From Croceicoccus sp. Ery15 (GTDB lineage Bacteria > Pseudomonadota > Alphaproteobacteria > Sphingomonadales > Sphingomonadaceae), in assembly GCF_020985305.1 (NCBI RefSeq), contig NZ_CP087588.1:1-64000 (forward strand): a DNA stretch of 64,000 nucleotides, written 5' to 3'. Positions 54,596 through 63,327 of the stretch are shown piece after piece (positions within the stretch are counted from its first letter, which is position 1; each line of letters begins with the position of its first letter). The translations under genes and the position numbers were made by a program. The notes under the pieces were generated by a model. The model did not search any database, was not told the origin of the DNA, and was given only the letters and a program-made list of their open reading frames with translations.

Positions 54596-54686
54596 CGGGG
54601 CTGAAGCGGTCAATAGCGTCGGGCTGGAATCCAAGGGTCCGGCACAGTGTCGCGAAGGGGCTGACAGCGAGTTTGCGGAGACCTTA

Positions 54687-56204
54687 ATGAGCATTAATAT
54701 CGGTCCGCCTGCGGTTGAGGAACTGCGTCCGCGCATTACCGTGATCGGCGTTGGCGGCGCGGGCGGCAACGCCATTGCGAACATGATCCAGGCGCAGATC
54801 GAGGGCGTGGATTTCATCGTCGCCAATACCGACGCGCAGGCGCTGAATACCGCGGTTTGCGAGGATCGCATCCAGCTTGGCCCTGAAATCACGCAGGGGC
54901 TGGGTGCTGGATCCCGTCCCGAAGTCGGTCGCGCGGCAGCGGAAGAGACTCTGCACGAGATCGACCGCATGCTCGATGGCGTGCACATGTGCTTTATCGC
55001 GGCCGGTATGGGCGGCGGCACCGGCACGGGGGCTGCGCCCGTGATCGCCAAGGCAGCGCGTGACAAGGGCGTGCTGACCGTGGGTGTGGTGACCAAGCCC
55101 TTCATGTTCGAAGGATCGCGCCGGATGCGTTCGGCGGACTCGGGCATCGAAGAGCTGCAAAAGCACGTCGATACGCTGATCGTCATTCCGAACCAGAACC
55201 TGTTTTTGGTCGCGCGTCCCGACACTACTTTCAAGGAAGCGTTCCAGCTTGCCGACGAAGTGCTGCAGCAGGGCGTTCGTTCGATCACCGACCTGATGGT
55301 CATGCCCGGCCTCATCAACCTCGACTTTGCTGACGTGCGATCGGTGATGGGTGAGATGGGCAAGGCCATGATGGGCACCGGCGAGGCGGACGGCGAAAAC
55401 CGTGCGTTGGAGGCTGCCGAAAAGGCGATCGCCAACCCGCTGCTCGACGGTGTGTCGATGACGGGTGCAAAGGGCGTGATCATTTCCATCATCGGCGGCG
55501 AGGATATGCGCCTGATGGAAGTGGACGAGGCTGCGAACCATATCCGCGATCTGGTCGATCCCGATGCGAATATCATCTGGGGTTCGGCCTTCAATCCCGA
55601 GCTGGAAGGCAAGATTCGCGTGTCGGTCGTGGCGACCGGCATCGATCAGGAAGCCGAACAGCCTGTGCAACAGTCGCGTCCGTTCTCGCTGGGTTCGGGC
55701 CGCGCGCCCGCACGCACCGGCGCTGCTCCCGCTGCTCCGGTTGCGGCCCCTGCCGCAGCGCCGATCCCTCAGGCCCCCGCGCCGGAACCCGCGATGAAGC
55801 TGACCGACCCCGCGGACGATAGCGAACATCTGAATGTGGGCGACGAGGGCGGCTATGCCTCGACCGACGAGCCGCTGGATTTGGGCCTTGATATGGCCGA
55901 GGTCGAGGATGAGGACGAATTGCTGCTGGGCGACGGTTTCGAAGAACCCGCAGCGGCAGAGCCGGTCGCAAAATCGCGCGATTCCGGCCCGATGGATGCC
56001 TCGGCGCGCACCGAATCCGCGCGCGGCTGGCGTCCGGCTTCGGGTCAGGCGGCGGTTTCGGTCGGTGGCAGCACTCTGTTCGAGCGTATGGCCAGCCTGT
56101 CGCGCAATCGGGACGAGGCTCCGGCCGACGACCGTGAGGATGACGACGATGCCGCGGACCTTAATATCCCGCGCTTCCTCGGCCGTAACAACAACCGGCG
56201 CTGA
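54687..56204 (+). CDS. ftsZ: Cell division protein FtsZ
   Basis: A 505-residue tubulin-like GTPase that forms the division ring. The tubulin signature [18 protein letters not shown] is near residue 107 and [14 protein letters not shown] near residue 21. The C-terminus holds an Ala/Pro-rich linker of about 170 residues and ends with the conserved tail [13 protein letters not shown], which binds FtsA and ZipA-type partners. A GGAG seven bases before the ATG is a good ribosome-binding site. FtsA and FtsQ are not adjacent; ubiA is. Confidence 0.97.
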   Translation: MSINIGPPAVEELRPRITVIGVGGAGGNAIANMIQAQIEGVDFIVANTDAQALNTAVCEDRIQLGPEITQGLGAGSRPEVGRAAAEETLHEIDRMLDGVHMCFIAAGMGGGTGTGAAPVIAKAARDKGVLTVGVVTKPFMFEGSRRMRSADSGIEELQKHVDTLIVIPNQNLFLVARPDTTFKEAFQLADEVLQQGVRSITDLMVMPGLINLDFADVRSVMGEMGKAMMGTGEADGENRALEAAEKAIANPLLDGVSMTGAKGVIISIIGGEDMRLMEVDEAANHIRDLVDPDANIIWGSAFNPELEGKIRVSVVATGIDQEAEQPVQQSRPFSLGSGRAPARTGAAPAAPVAAPAAAPIPQAPAPEPAMKLTDPADDSEHLNVGDEGGYASTDEPLDLGLDMAEVEDEDELLLGDGFEEPAAAEPVAKSRDSGPMDASARTESARGWRPASGQAAVSVGGSTLFERMASLSRNRDEAPADDREDDDDAADLNIPRFLGRNNNRR

Positions 56205-56231
56205 GATCCGCCCGCAAGGGCTGACACACGG

Positions 56232-56259
56232 AAGGGCGGCGGGCTTGCTCGCCGCCCTT
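56232..56259 (+). terminator. Perfect hairpin at the end of ftsZ, overlapping the next gene's likely start
   Basis: AAGGGCGGCG and CGCCGCCCTT (56232-56241 and 56250-56259) form a perfect ten-pair stem with an eight-base loop, 27 bases after the ftsZ stop. No T-run follows. A TTG in the loop (56245) is the best-placed start for the next gene, so the hairpin could control translation and not end transcription. Confidence 0.5.
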
Positions 56260-57072
56260 GCTGTATTGGTTGGCGGGATAGCAAGCGACGATGCGGGTGC
56301 CCAGTCACGCACCATCCGGATCGAGAATCCCGCGGCCGATCAGCGCATGCTCGACGATGCGACCGGGCGGCTGGCCCGCGATCCGAACGATCTTCAGGCG
56401 ATGCGCGAAGGGGCCGATGCCGCGATGCGGCTGGGCGAATATGATGTCGCGCTGGGTTTTCTGAACCGTGCCGAGGTGGTTCGTCCCGACGATCCCTTCA
56501 CGCGGGCAATGCGCGGTTCGGTGATGGTTCAACTGGGCCAGCCCCGCATGGCACTGCCCATGTTTGCCGAGGCAGAGCGCATGGGTGCGCGGCCCGCCGA
56601 TCTGGCCGCAGATCGCGGGCTGGCGCATGATTTATTGGGCGATCAGCCCAGCGCGCAATATTATTACGCCATCGCCAATCGCATCGGGCCCGATCCCGAA
56701 GTGACCCGCCGTCATGCCTTCAGCCTTGCCGTAGGCCAGGAGCGCGATGCGGCGGAACGGATGCTGCAACCCTTGCTGCAGGCGAACGACCCTGCGGCAT
56801 GGCGCATCAAGGCGTTCATGCTGGCCGTGTCCGGCCGCAGCGGAGAGGCGGTTGCAATGCTGTATGCCGTGCTGCCGCGCCAGCTGGCGGATAATCTGGC
56901 CCCCTATATGCGATCGGTCCCGCGCCTGTCGGCCGGACAACAGGTGGCTGCCGCCCATCTGGGTATTTTTCCCGCCGATAACAATGTGATGGCGGGCAAT
57001 GACCGGTTGGTGCCCAGCGGCCGTCCGTTCGGTGCAGACGGCGGTTCGGACGATAATCCTGACGATGAATAA
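56245..57072 (+). CDS. Periplasmic TPR protein
   Basis: A 275-residue protein with a signal segment (LLAALAVLVGGIASDDAGAQS) and TPR-like helical repeats (LMRE/AMRLGEYDVALGFLNRAE and PFTRAMRGSVMVQLGQPRMA). Start uncertain: TTG 56245 follows GGAAGG, while an in-frame ATG at 56149 would overlap ftsZ by 56 bases and add 32 residues. No catalytic motif. Function unknown; envelope assembly is a guess. Confidence 0.6.
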   Translation: MLAALAVLVGGIASDDAGAQSRTIRIENPAADQRMLDDATGRLARDPNDLQAMREGADAAMRLGEYDVALGFLNRAEVVRPDDPFTRAMRGSVMVQLGQPRMALPMFAEAERMGARPADLAADRGLAHDLLGDQPSAQYYYAIANRIGPDPEVTRRHAFSLAVGQERDAAERMLQPLLQANDPAAWRIKAFMLAVSGRSGEAVAMLYAVLPRQLADNLAPYMRSVPRLSAGQQVAAAHLGIFPADNNVMAGNDRLVPSGRPFGADGGSDDNPDDE

Positions 57073-57141
57073 CGCGCCCGACGACGAATAGCGGGCCGGA
57101 TTGTTGCAGTTCGGCATCGCCCGGACCCTAACGCAAAATCC

Positions 57142-57150
57142 TTATCCACA
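57142..57150 (+). promoter_or_regulatory. Single consensus DnaA box
   Basis: TTATCCACA matches the DnaA consensus exactly. It lies in the 207-base gap between the TPR gene and the YbjN gene. A single box is expected by chance now and then in a chromosome. No cluster is present. Confidence 0.3.
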
Positions 57151-57279
57151 TGCGGTGAACAACAGTATCGCGTTATGCACGGCAGCGATAGGTTAAGCCA
57201 TTGTAAAGACGGCGAGCGCCGGTCCAGATCGCACAATGGCGGGTCATCGGGGTCCGCGTGACGGAGAAAGAACCGCTGC

Positions 57280-57786
57280 ATGATGAGTGAAAGCCAGACC
57301 GAGAACCGTCACGAAGATGCGGCGCCGGTCGATATGCTGGTATCTTTGTTCGAGGCGCGCGGCTGGCCGTACGAGCTGACCAGCGAGGACGAGATCGGCG
57401 GCGAGATTCAGGGCGCATGGGCGAAATACCAGCTGCGCGCGATCTGGCGGCGCGAGGATAATGTCCTGCAACTGCTCTGCCTGCCCGAAGTGCGTGTTCC
57501 CGAAGACAAGCGCGTGCAGATGTTCGAACTGATGAGCCTTGTGAACGAGCAATTGTGGCTGGGTCATTTCGATCTGTGGTCGGCAGGTTCGGTGCTGCTC
57601 TATCGCCATGGGTTGATGCTGGGCGATGACGGGCTGTTGTCGCTGAGCCAGGCGCAAATGGCAGTGGAGCAGGCGGTTGATGAGTGCGACCGGTTCTATC
57701 CCGCGTTCCAGTTCGTGTTGTGGGGTGACCGAGACGCCGCCGATGCCTTGGCCAACGCGCTGGTGGATGCAGCGGGCGAGGCTTGA
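57280..57786 (+). CDS. YbjN domain-containing protein
   Basis: A 168-residue protein matching the YbjN/type III secretion chaperone-like fold (DUF1790): MLVSLFEARGWPYEL near residue 20, LLCLPEVRVPEDKRVQMFEL, VNEQLWLGHFDLW and ARLSLSQAQMAVEQAVDECD-like helices. Members are thought to bind or regulate other proteins; no enzyme motif. The gene stands between the TPR and Bax-inhibitor genes with its own leader. Confidence 0.8.
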   Translation: MMSESQTENRHEDAAPVDMLVSLFEARGWPYELTSEDEIGGEIQGAWAKYQLRAIWRREDNVLQLLCLPEVRVPEDKRVQMFELMSLVNEQLWLGHFDLWSAGSVLLYRHGLMLGDDGLLSLSQAQMAVEQAVDECDRFYPAFQFVLWGDRDAADALANALVDAAGEA

Positions 57787-57934
57787 CCGGCGCTCCGCGA
57801 GCGCGCGCGGCGGGCTGTATTATTACAGAATATTGCTGACTGGCGGTTTTCCTTGAAAAGAACCGCGTCACAGCCGATATTGTCACCAGAGCGCCCCCCG
57901 TTTGGGAGGGGCGACTGAGGAGAAGAACAAAGCT

Positions 57935-58687
57935 ATGGCAAACTGGAACGACCCCCAGCCCACGCGTCCGCAGACGCGCGCCGGCTTCGGCGCGTCCACG
58001 GGCCTCGGCGCAAGCGTGCCGCGCACCGGATATGATGCCGGCCTGCGCAAATACATGCTTTCGATCTATAATTACATGGCATCGGCCGTGCTGCTTTCGG
58101 GCGTTGTCGCGCTGTTGATGGCCAGCAGCGGCATGACGCTGTCGATGATCGGCTCGCCGCTGATGTGGCTGGTGATGCTGTCGCCGCTCGCGATCGTTTT
58201 CGCGATGAGCTTTGGCGCGAACCGTTTCTCGCAGGGCACGCTCCAGATGCTTTTCTGGGGTTTCGCGATCCTGATGGGGATGAGCCTGTCGACGATTTTC
58301 CTCGTCTATACGGGCGGTTCGATCGCGGCGACCTTCTTTGCGACGGCGGGCGCTTTTGCCGGTCTGTCGCTGTTCGGTTACACGACCAAGAAGGATCTGT
58401 CGGGTTTCGGCAGCTTTCTGATCATGGGCGTGATTGGCCTGATCATCGCCTCGGTGATCAATATTTTCGTTCAGTCGACCGCGCTGATGTGGGCCGTCAG
58501 CTTCCTTGGCGTGCTGATCTTCGCGGGCCTTACGGCTTACGATACGCAGCGTTTGAAGATGCAGTATTACCAGCTGGCCGGAACCGAGTTCATGGGCAAG
58601 GCCGTGATCCTGGGCGCGCTGTCGCTCTATCTGGACTTCATCAATATGTTCCAGTTCCTGCTGGCTTTCATGGGCCAGAGGGACTGA
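57935..58687 (+). CDS. Bax inhibitor-1/YccA family membrane protein
   Basis: A 250-residue protein with seven membrane helices and the family's C-terminal sequence (LTAYDTQRLKMQYYQLAG, then ALSLYLDFINMFQFLL). The Asp residues in YDTQ and YLDF are the conserved acidic pair linked to ion leak in BsYetJ-type members. A GAGGAGAAG ribosome-binding site precedes the ATG. A terminator follows. Confidence 0.85.
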   Translation: MANWNDPQPTRPQTRAGFGASTGLGASVPRTGYDAGLRKYMLSIYNYMASAVLLSGVVALLMASSGMTLSMIGSPLMWLVMLSPLAIVFAMSFGANRFSQGTLQMLFWGFAILMGMSLSTIFLVYTGGSIAATFFATAGAFAGLSLFGYTTKKDLSGFGSFLIMGVIGLIIASVINIFVQSTALMWAVSFLGVLIFAGLTAYDTQRLKMQYYQLAGTEFMGKAVILGALSLYLDFINMFQFLLAFMGQRD

Positions 58688-58750
58688 TCGGCAATTCAAT
58701 GCCTTAAGAGCGGGGCGGCTGAAAGTTCCCTCGCCCGGACGACGAAAAAC

Positions 58751-58787
58751 AACGCCCGATCGGACACAGCGTCCGGTCGGGCGTTTT
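58751..58787 (+). terminator. Rho-independent terminator after the YccA-like gene
   Basis: AACGCCCGATCGGAC and GTCCGGTCGGGCGTT form a 15-pair stem with one wobble and a five-base loop (arms 58751-58765 and 58771-58785), followed by TTTT. It is 63 bases after the Bax-inhibitor gene. The rest of the gap to 58930 carries no gene that can be supported. Confidence 0.85.
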
Positions 58788-58930
58788 CCTTGTGGACGAG
58801 TGGGATAATACCGATGCAGCATTTCTGCCAAAGGCGCATGCTATTGCTTCACCCGGGCGCAAGCTGCGCCCTGCTATAACCGGCCCATGGCGTGATTGGA
58901 CGCCGTGGCCGCAAGAAACAGGAAAGACCC

Positions 58931-59719
58931 GTGTCGGGAAGCAAGCCCATCATTCGCATTACGACCGTGGCCGCCGCCGCAACCCTTGCTTCGTGTGGAC
59001 CGCCGCCGCCGCCGCCGGTCGCGCCCCCGCCGCCTGTGCAAGAGGCTTTCCGCGCGCGCCCGATCGCACCGGGCTATGCGCAGGACAATCTGGCGATCCC
59101 GCAACGGAACGAATTGGGCATCCGCCAGACCGTCAACACCGGCCTGTCGACCGAACAGGCGACGTGGAACCTGCGGTCGGCCTATAACGTCGCGGCGCTG
59201 AACTGTAATGCACCCGAGGATGCCGCGATTGCCGAGCGGTACGGAGATTTCCTGAAAACCCACTCGCGTGAGCTCAGCACCACGAACCAGAAGGTCGATA
59301 CCCAGTTCCGCGACAAGTTCGGCCGCAGCGAATACAAGCGCGCCCGCGACCAGTATATGACGCAGGTCTATAATTATTTCTCTCTGCCGCCCGCCTTGCC
59401 GCGTTTCTGCGCCGCCGCGCGCGAAACCAGCCTTGCGCTGGCCGATACGCCCAAGGGTAAGCTGGACGAGGCGGCACAGGCCGAACTGCCCAAGCTGGAG
59501 CTCGTCTTCCTCGGCTATTTCGACGAATACGAAGCCTATAGCGCAGAGGCGCAGGCATGGGACGCGGAATATCTGGCGACCTATGGCGAACCCTATCGCC
59601 ATCGCCGCATGGTGCCGCCGCCGGTCGATCCCAATGCGCCGGTTGCCGCGCCCGTGGCCGATCCGGCCGCCATACCGTCTGCCTCTGCCGACAACACCAG
59701 CGGCAATTCGGAGGGCTAG
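58931..59719 (+). CDS. Hypothetical lipoprotein
   Basis: A 262-residue protein starting at a GTG after GGAAAG. It has a short signal with a lipobox (LASCG, Cys near residue 22) followed by a Pro-rich stretch (PPPPPPVAPPPPVQ), a helical middle with two Cys and a Pro/Ala-rich tail. No known domain. Outer-membrane or periplasmic location is inferred from the lipobox. A hairpin lies shortly after its stop. Confidence 0.6.
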   Translation: MSGSKPIIRITTVAAAATLASCGPPPPPPVAPPPPVQEAFRARPIAPGYAQDNLAIPQRNELGIRQTVNTGLSTEQATWNLRSAYNVAALNCNAPEDAAIAERYGDFLKTHSRELSTTNQKVDTQFRDKFGRSEYKRARDQYMTQVYNYFSLPPALPRFCAAARETSLALADTPKGKLDEAAQAELPKLELVFLGYFDEYEAYSAEAQAWDAEYLATYGEPYRHRRMVPPPVDPNAPVAAPVADPAAIPSASADNTSGNSEG

Positions 59720-59754
59720 CGGGCCAACCGATCTACGCATTTTTGCTTTGACTG

Positions 59755-59783
59755 GAGCGCGCCTTCGGGTAAGGGGCGCGCTC
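59755..59783 (+). terminator. Hairpin upstream of tRNA-Ala
   Basis: GAGCGCGCC and GGCGCGCTC form a perfect nine-pair stem (arms 59755-59763 and 59775-59783) around an eleven-base loop, 36 bases after the lipoprotein stop, followed by a weak T-rich stretch. It probably ends the lipoprotein transcript before the tRNA gene. Confidence 0.5.
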
Positions 59784-59822
59784 TTGCACATCGGCCTTGG
59801 CGGATGGTGCAGCGAATGGAAC

Positions 59823-59898
<76 letters not shown>

Positions 59899-60067
59899 TT
59901 CATCCATTTGCCTCGACCCGAACCGGACAGGCGATCTATTGCCGGTCGCCCGGCCCGATCTGGCATGCTTGCCATTCCGGCCGCTATTCGGATAGCGAGG
60001 CATGACGCTGTTTCCGGCCATGCGCGGCAAGTTTTCCGCGCTTTGCCCGCCATCGGATTGATCGCCC

Positions 60068-61150
60068 ATGCATTTTCTCGACCAGGCCAAGATTTACGTG
60101 CGCTCCGGCGCGGGCGGGCCGGGCGCGGTCAGCTTCCGGCGCGAGAAATATGTCGAATATGGCGGACCCGACGGCGGCAACGGCGGTCGCGGCGGCGACA
60201 TTGTGTTCGAGGCTGTTCAGGGCCTGAATACGCTGATCGATTTCCGCTATTCTCAGCATTTCAAGGCGCCGCGCGGCGGCCATGGCATGGGCAAGGACCG
60301 CACTGGCGCATCGGCCCCACCGCTGGTGATCGAAGTGCCGGTGGGCACGCAGATCCTGTCCGACGATAAAGAGGAAGTGCTCGCCGATTTTACCGAGGTC
60401 GGCCAGCGCATCACCCTGCTGGAAGGCGGCATGGGCGGTCGCGGCAATGCGAGTTACAAGACCAGCACCAACCGCGCCCCGCGCCAGCATCAGCCAGGCG
60501 AACCCGCGCAGGAACTGTGGGTGTGGCTGCGGCTGAAGCTGCTGGCCGATGTGGGTCTGGTGGGGCTGCCCAATGCGGGCAAGTCGACCTTTATCAATCA
60601 GGTGTCGAACACCCGTGCCAAGGTGGGCGATTATGCGTTCACGACCCTGGTGCCCAAGCTGGGCGTGGTGCGGCACAAGAACCGTGAATTCGTGCTGGCC
60701 GACATTCCCGGCCTGATCGAGGGTGCGGCAGATGGCGCGGGGATCGGGGACCGTTTTCTGGGCCATATCGAACGCTGCCGCGTGCTGATCCACCTGATCG
60801 ACATTTCGGGCAGCGGTCCCGGGCAGGACCCGGCCGAGGCGCTGCGCATCGTCGAGGAAGAGCTGGAAGCCTATGGCGGCGGGCTTGAGGACAAGCCGCG
60901 CCTTGTCGCGCTGAACAAGCTGGATCTGGCCGACCGCGAACTGGCCGAAGGCTTTGCGCAGGAATTGCGCGAGGCGGGTGCGGAGAAAGTATTCGCCGTA
61001 TCTGGGGCGACCGGGCAGGGCGTCAGCGAATTGCTCGATGCCGTGCTGTCGTTCCTGCCTGCCGCCACCAGCACCGAGACCAAGGGCGTAGAGCGTGAGG
61101 ACGATGCGGGCGACGGGACCGAGGGCGAGAGCAACTGGTCGCCCATCTGA
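60068..61150 (+). CDS. obgE: Obg GTPase
   Basis: A 360-residue Obg/CgtA GTPase acting in 50S ribosome assembly and stress response. The Gly-rich N-terminal domain ([19 protein letters not shown], then [19 protein letters not shown]) is followed by the G domain: [39 protein letters not shown] and [11 protein letters not shown]. The C-terminal extension is short and acidic. It sits 169 bases after tRNA-Ala and just before proB, a common order. Confidence 0.97.
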   Translation: MHFLDQAKIYVRSGAGGPGAVSFRREKYVEYGGPDGGNGGRGGDIVFEAVQGLNTLIDFRYSQHFKAPRGGHGMGKDRTGASAPPLVIEVPVGTQILSDDKEEVLADFTEVGQRITLLEGGMGGRGNASYKTSTNRAPRQHQPGEPAQELWVWLRLKLLADVGLVGLPNAGKSTFINQVSNTRAKVGDYAFTTLVPKLGVVRHKNREFVLADIPGLIEGAADGAGIGDRFLGHIERCRVLIHLIDISGSGPGQDPAEALRIVEEELEAYGGGLEDKPRLVALNKLDLADRELAEGFAQELREAGAEKVFAVSGATGQGVSELLDAVLSFLPAATSTETKGVEREDDAGDGTEGESNWSPI

Positions 61151-61251
61151 TCCCCGGTTCGTTTTCGTGATCGGGCCGCCTGTCGGGAAAAGCCCCCTTT
61201 GCATCCGGCGCATGAGTGCCTAACTGCATGGTCATGCAGAAACCCGACGAA

Positions 61252-62397
61252 ATGATCGCCCATCTGACGGACCTTCAATCGCCGGAGGCTTGCGGGCGTC
61301 TGGTCGTGAAGGTCGGATCGGCGCTGCTGGTCGGAAAGGACGGCAAGCCGCGCCGTAAATGGCTGACGGGGCTGGCCAACGAGATCGCGCAGGCGCGCGA
61401 CCGCGGGCAGGAAGTGATCATCGTATCGTCCGGGGCGATCGCGCTGGGCGCGGCGATCCTCGGCCTTGAAAAGGGCGGGCGTGGCAGTCTTGCCGATGCG
61501 CAGGCCAGTGCCGCGGTGGGGCAGATCGCCTTGTCCAGCCTGTGGGCCGAATTGCTGGGCAACCACGAGATTGTCGCCGCGCAGGTTCTGATCACGCTGG
61601 AAGATCTGGAAGGCCGCCGCCGCTATCTCAACGCCTCTGCCACCTTAAACCGCTTGCTGGAAACCGGCGCCGTTCCCGTGGTGAACGAGAACGATACGGT
61701 TGCCACCCATGAAATCCGTTTCGGTGACAACGATCGTCTGGCCGCGCGCGTGGCGCAGGCGGCAAAGGCCCAAGCAGTGATCCTGCTGTCCGATATCGAC
61801 GGGCTGTATGACAAGCACCCCTCCGAACCCGGCGCATCGCGCATTCCCATGGTCTGGGGCGTGGACGACGAAGTGCGCGCCATGGCGACCGGCGACAGCG
61901 ATTCGGGCATCGGATCGGGCGGCATGCGGACCAAGGTGAACGCGGTGGAAATCGCCGAGCGCGCGGGTATCGCGCTGGTGATCGCCAACGGCAAATATGA
62001 CGCGCCCATCGCGCGCGCCATCGGCCTGCATGGCGACGATGGCATCGGCACATTGTTCCTGCCGCGCCGTCACGACACGGGCCGCAAGGCATGGATCGGC
62101 GGGCGCTTGCGGATGAAGGGCACGATCGTGATCGACGAAGGCGCGGTCAATGCTCTGCGCGACGGCAACAGCCTGCTCGCCAAGGGCATCACCCGCGTCG
62201 AAGGGCGTTTCGTGCGCGGCGATCCCGTGCGGATCGAAGGGCCCGAGGGTGAATGGATCGCCAAGGGCCTGTCCGAATATGACGCGCCCGAATGCGTGGC
62301 TCTGGTCGGGTTGCATACCGACGAGCAGGAAGAGGTGCTGGGCTATACCCCGCGCTCTGCCGTGGTGCACCGCGACCAGCTTGTGATGCTGCGATAA
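61252..62397 (+). CDS. proB: Glutamate 5-kinase
   Basis: A 381-residue enzyme of proline synthesis. The kinase core has LVVKVGSALLVG near residue 19, VIIVSSGAIALGAAIL and VVNENDTVATHEIRFGDND; the C-terminal PUA domain begins around residue 290 (GTIVIDEGAVNALRDGNSLL). ATGs at 61228 and 61234 are also in frame; the downstream one gives the family's normal length. It follows obgE and precedes the epimerase by ten bases. Confidence 0.95.
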   Translation: MIAHLTDLQSPEACGRLVVKVGSALLVGKDGKPRRKWLTGLANEIAQARDRGQEVIIVSSGAIALGAAILGLEKGGRGSLADAQASAAVGQIALSSLWAELLGNHEIVAAQVLITLEDLEGRRRYLNASATLNRLLETGAVPVVNENDTVATHEIRFGDNDRLAARVAQAAKAQAVILLSDIDGLYDKHPSEPGASRIPMVWGVDDEVRAMATGDSDSGIGSGGMRTKVNAVEIAERAGIALVIANGKYDAPIARAIGLHGDDGIGTLFLPRRHDTGRKAWIGGRLRMKGTIVIDEGAVNALRDGNSLLAKGITRVEGRFVRGDPVRIEGPEGEWIAKGLSEYDAPECVALVGLHTDEQEEVLGYTPRSAVVHRDQLVMLR

Positions 62398-62407
62398 AGG
62401 CCCGCCC

Positions 62408-63310
62408 GTGAAGCTGGCCATAACCGGCGCGATAGGATTTGTCGGCTCGACACTGATCGATCACGCGCTGGAACAGGGGCACGCGGTAAACGCGCTGACC
62501 CGCCGCGATCAGGCGCCGCGCAAGGGCGTGACATGGGTGCGCGGCGATCTGGCCAATCATGCGGCGCTGGCGGCATTATGCGATGGCTGCGATGCGGCGA
62601 TCCATGTCGCGGGTGTGGTCAATGCCCCCGACCGCGCGGGGTTTCAGGAAGGCAATATTGCCGGTACGCGCGCGATGGTGGACGCCGCCAATGCGGCGGG
62701 CGTGCCGCGCTTCGTCCATGTTTCCTCTCTTGCCGCGCGTGAGCCTGCATTGTCCGATTACGGCTGGTCCAAGGCAGGCGCGGAAGGCGAGGCGGCGCAG
62801 GCGAAAAACTGCCTGATCGTGCGTCCGCCCGCGATCTATGGCCCCCGCGATACCGAGATGTTCGAACTGTTCCGCGCGGCGAAAAGCGGCATCGTGCCCC
62901 TGCCGCCACGCGGGCGCGCATCGATGATCCATGTCGGCGATCTGGCGCGGCTGCTGTTGACGCTGGCAGTGGAGGGCGCGCAAACCGGCGCGATTTACGA
63001 GGCCGATGACGGGCACGACAACGGCTGGAGCCATGAGGAGATGGCCCGCATGATCGGCGCGGCCATGGGGCGCAGGATCGTGCCGCTGCATGTGCCCCGC
63101 GCGCTGTTGACCTTTGCCGCTAGGGCGGATCGTGCGCTGCGCGGCAACAAGGCGAAGCTGACGCCCGATCGGGCCAGCTATATGTGCCATCCCGACTGGA
63201 CGGCCCATGCGGACAAGCACCCTCCCGCCAGCCTGTGGCAGGCCCGCATCCCCACGCCCGACGGCCTGAAACAGACCGCGGACTGGTATCGCGCCGAAGG
63301 CTGGCTCTAA
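62408..63310 (+). CDS. NAD(P)-dependent epimerase/dehydratase (extended SDR)
   Basis: A 300-residue extended short-chain dehydrogenase. The nucleotide site is ITGAIGFVGSTLIDHAL at the start, the active-site Tyr-Lys is in DYGWSKAGAEG near residue 121, and RPPAIYGPRDTEMFEL follows. It resembles sugar-nucleotide or 3-beta-HSD-like enzymes. The substrate cannot be read. It is ten bases from proB and converges with cysH. Confidence 0.8.
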   Translation: MKLAITGAIGFVGSTLIDHALEQGHAVNALTRRDQAPRKGVTWVRGDLANHAALAALCDGCDAAIHVAGVVNAPDRAGFQEGNIAGTRAMVDAANAAGVPRFVHVSSLAAREPALSDYGWSKAGAEGEAAQAKNCLIVRPPAIYGPRDTEMFELFRAAKSGIVPLPPRGRASMIHVGDLARLLLTLAVEGAQTGAIYEADDGHDNGWSHEEMARMIGAAMGRRIVPLHVPRALLTFAARADRALRGNKAKLTPDRASYMCHPDWTAHADKHPPASLWQARIPTPDGLKQTADWYRAEGWL

Positions 63311-63327
63311 CCCTTGAGAAAACGGGC

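Noticed and set aside
57142..57150. Consensus DnaA box as a replication origin
   Set aside because: It is single, with no cluster of boxes, no AT-rich unwinding region and no dnaA, dnaN or hemE nearby.
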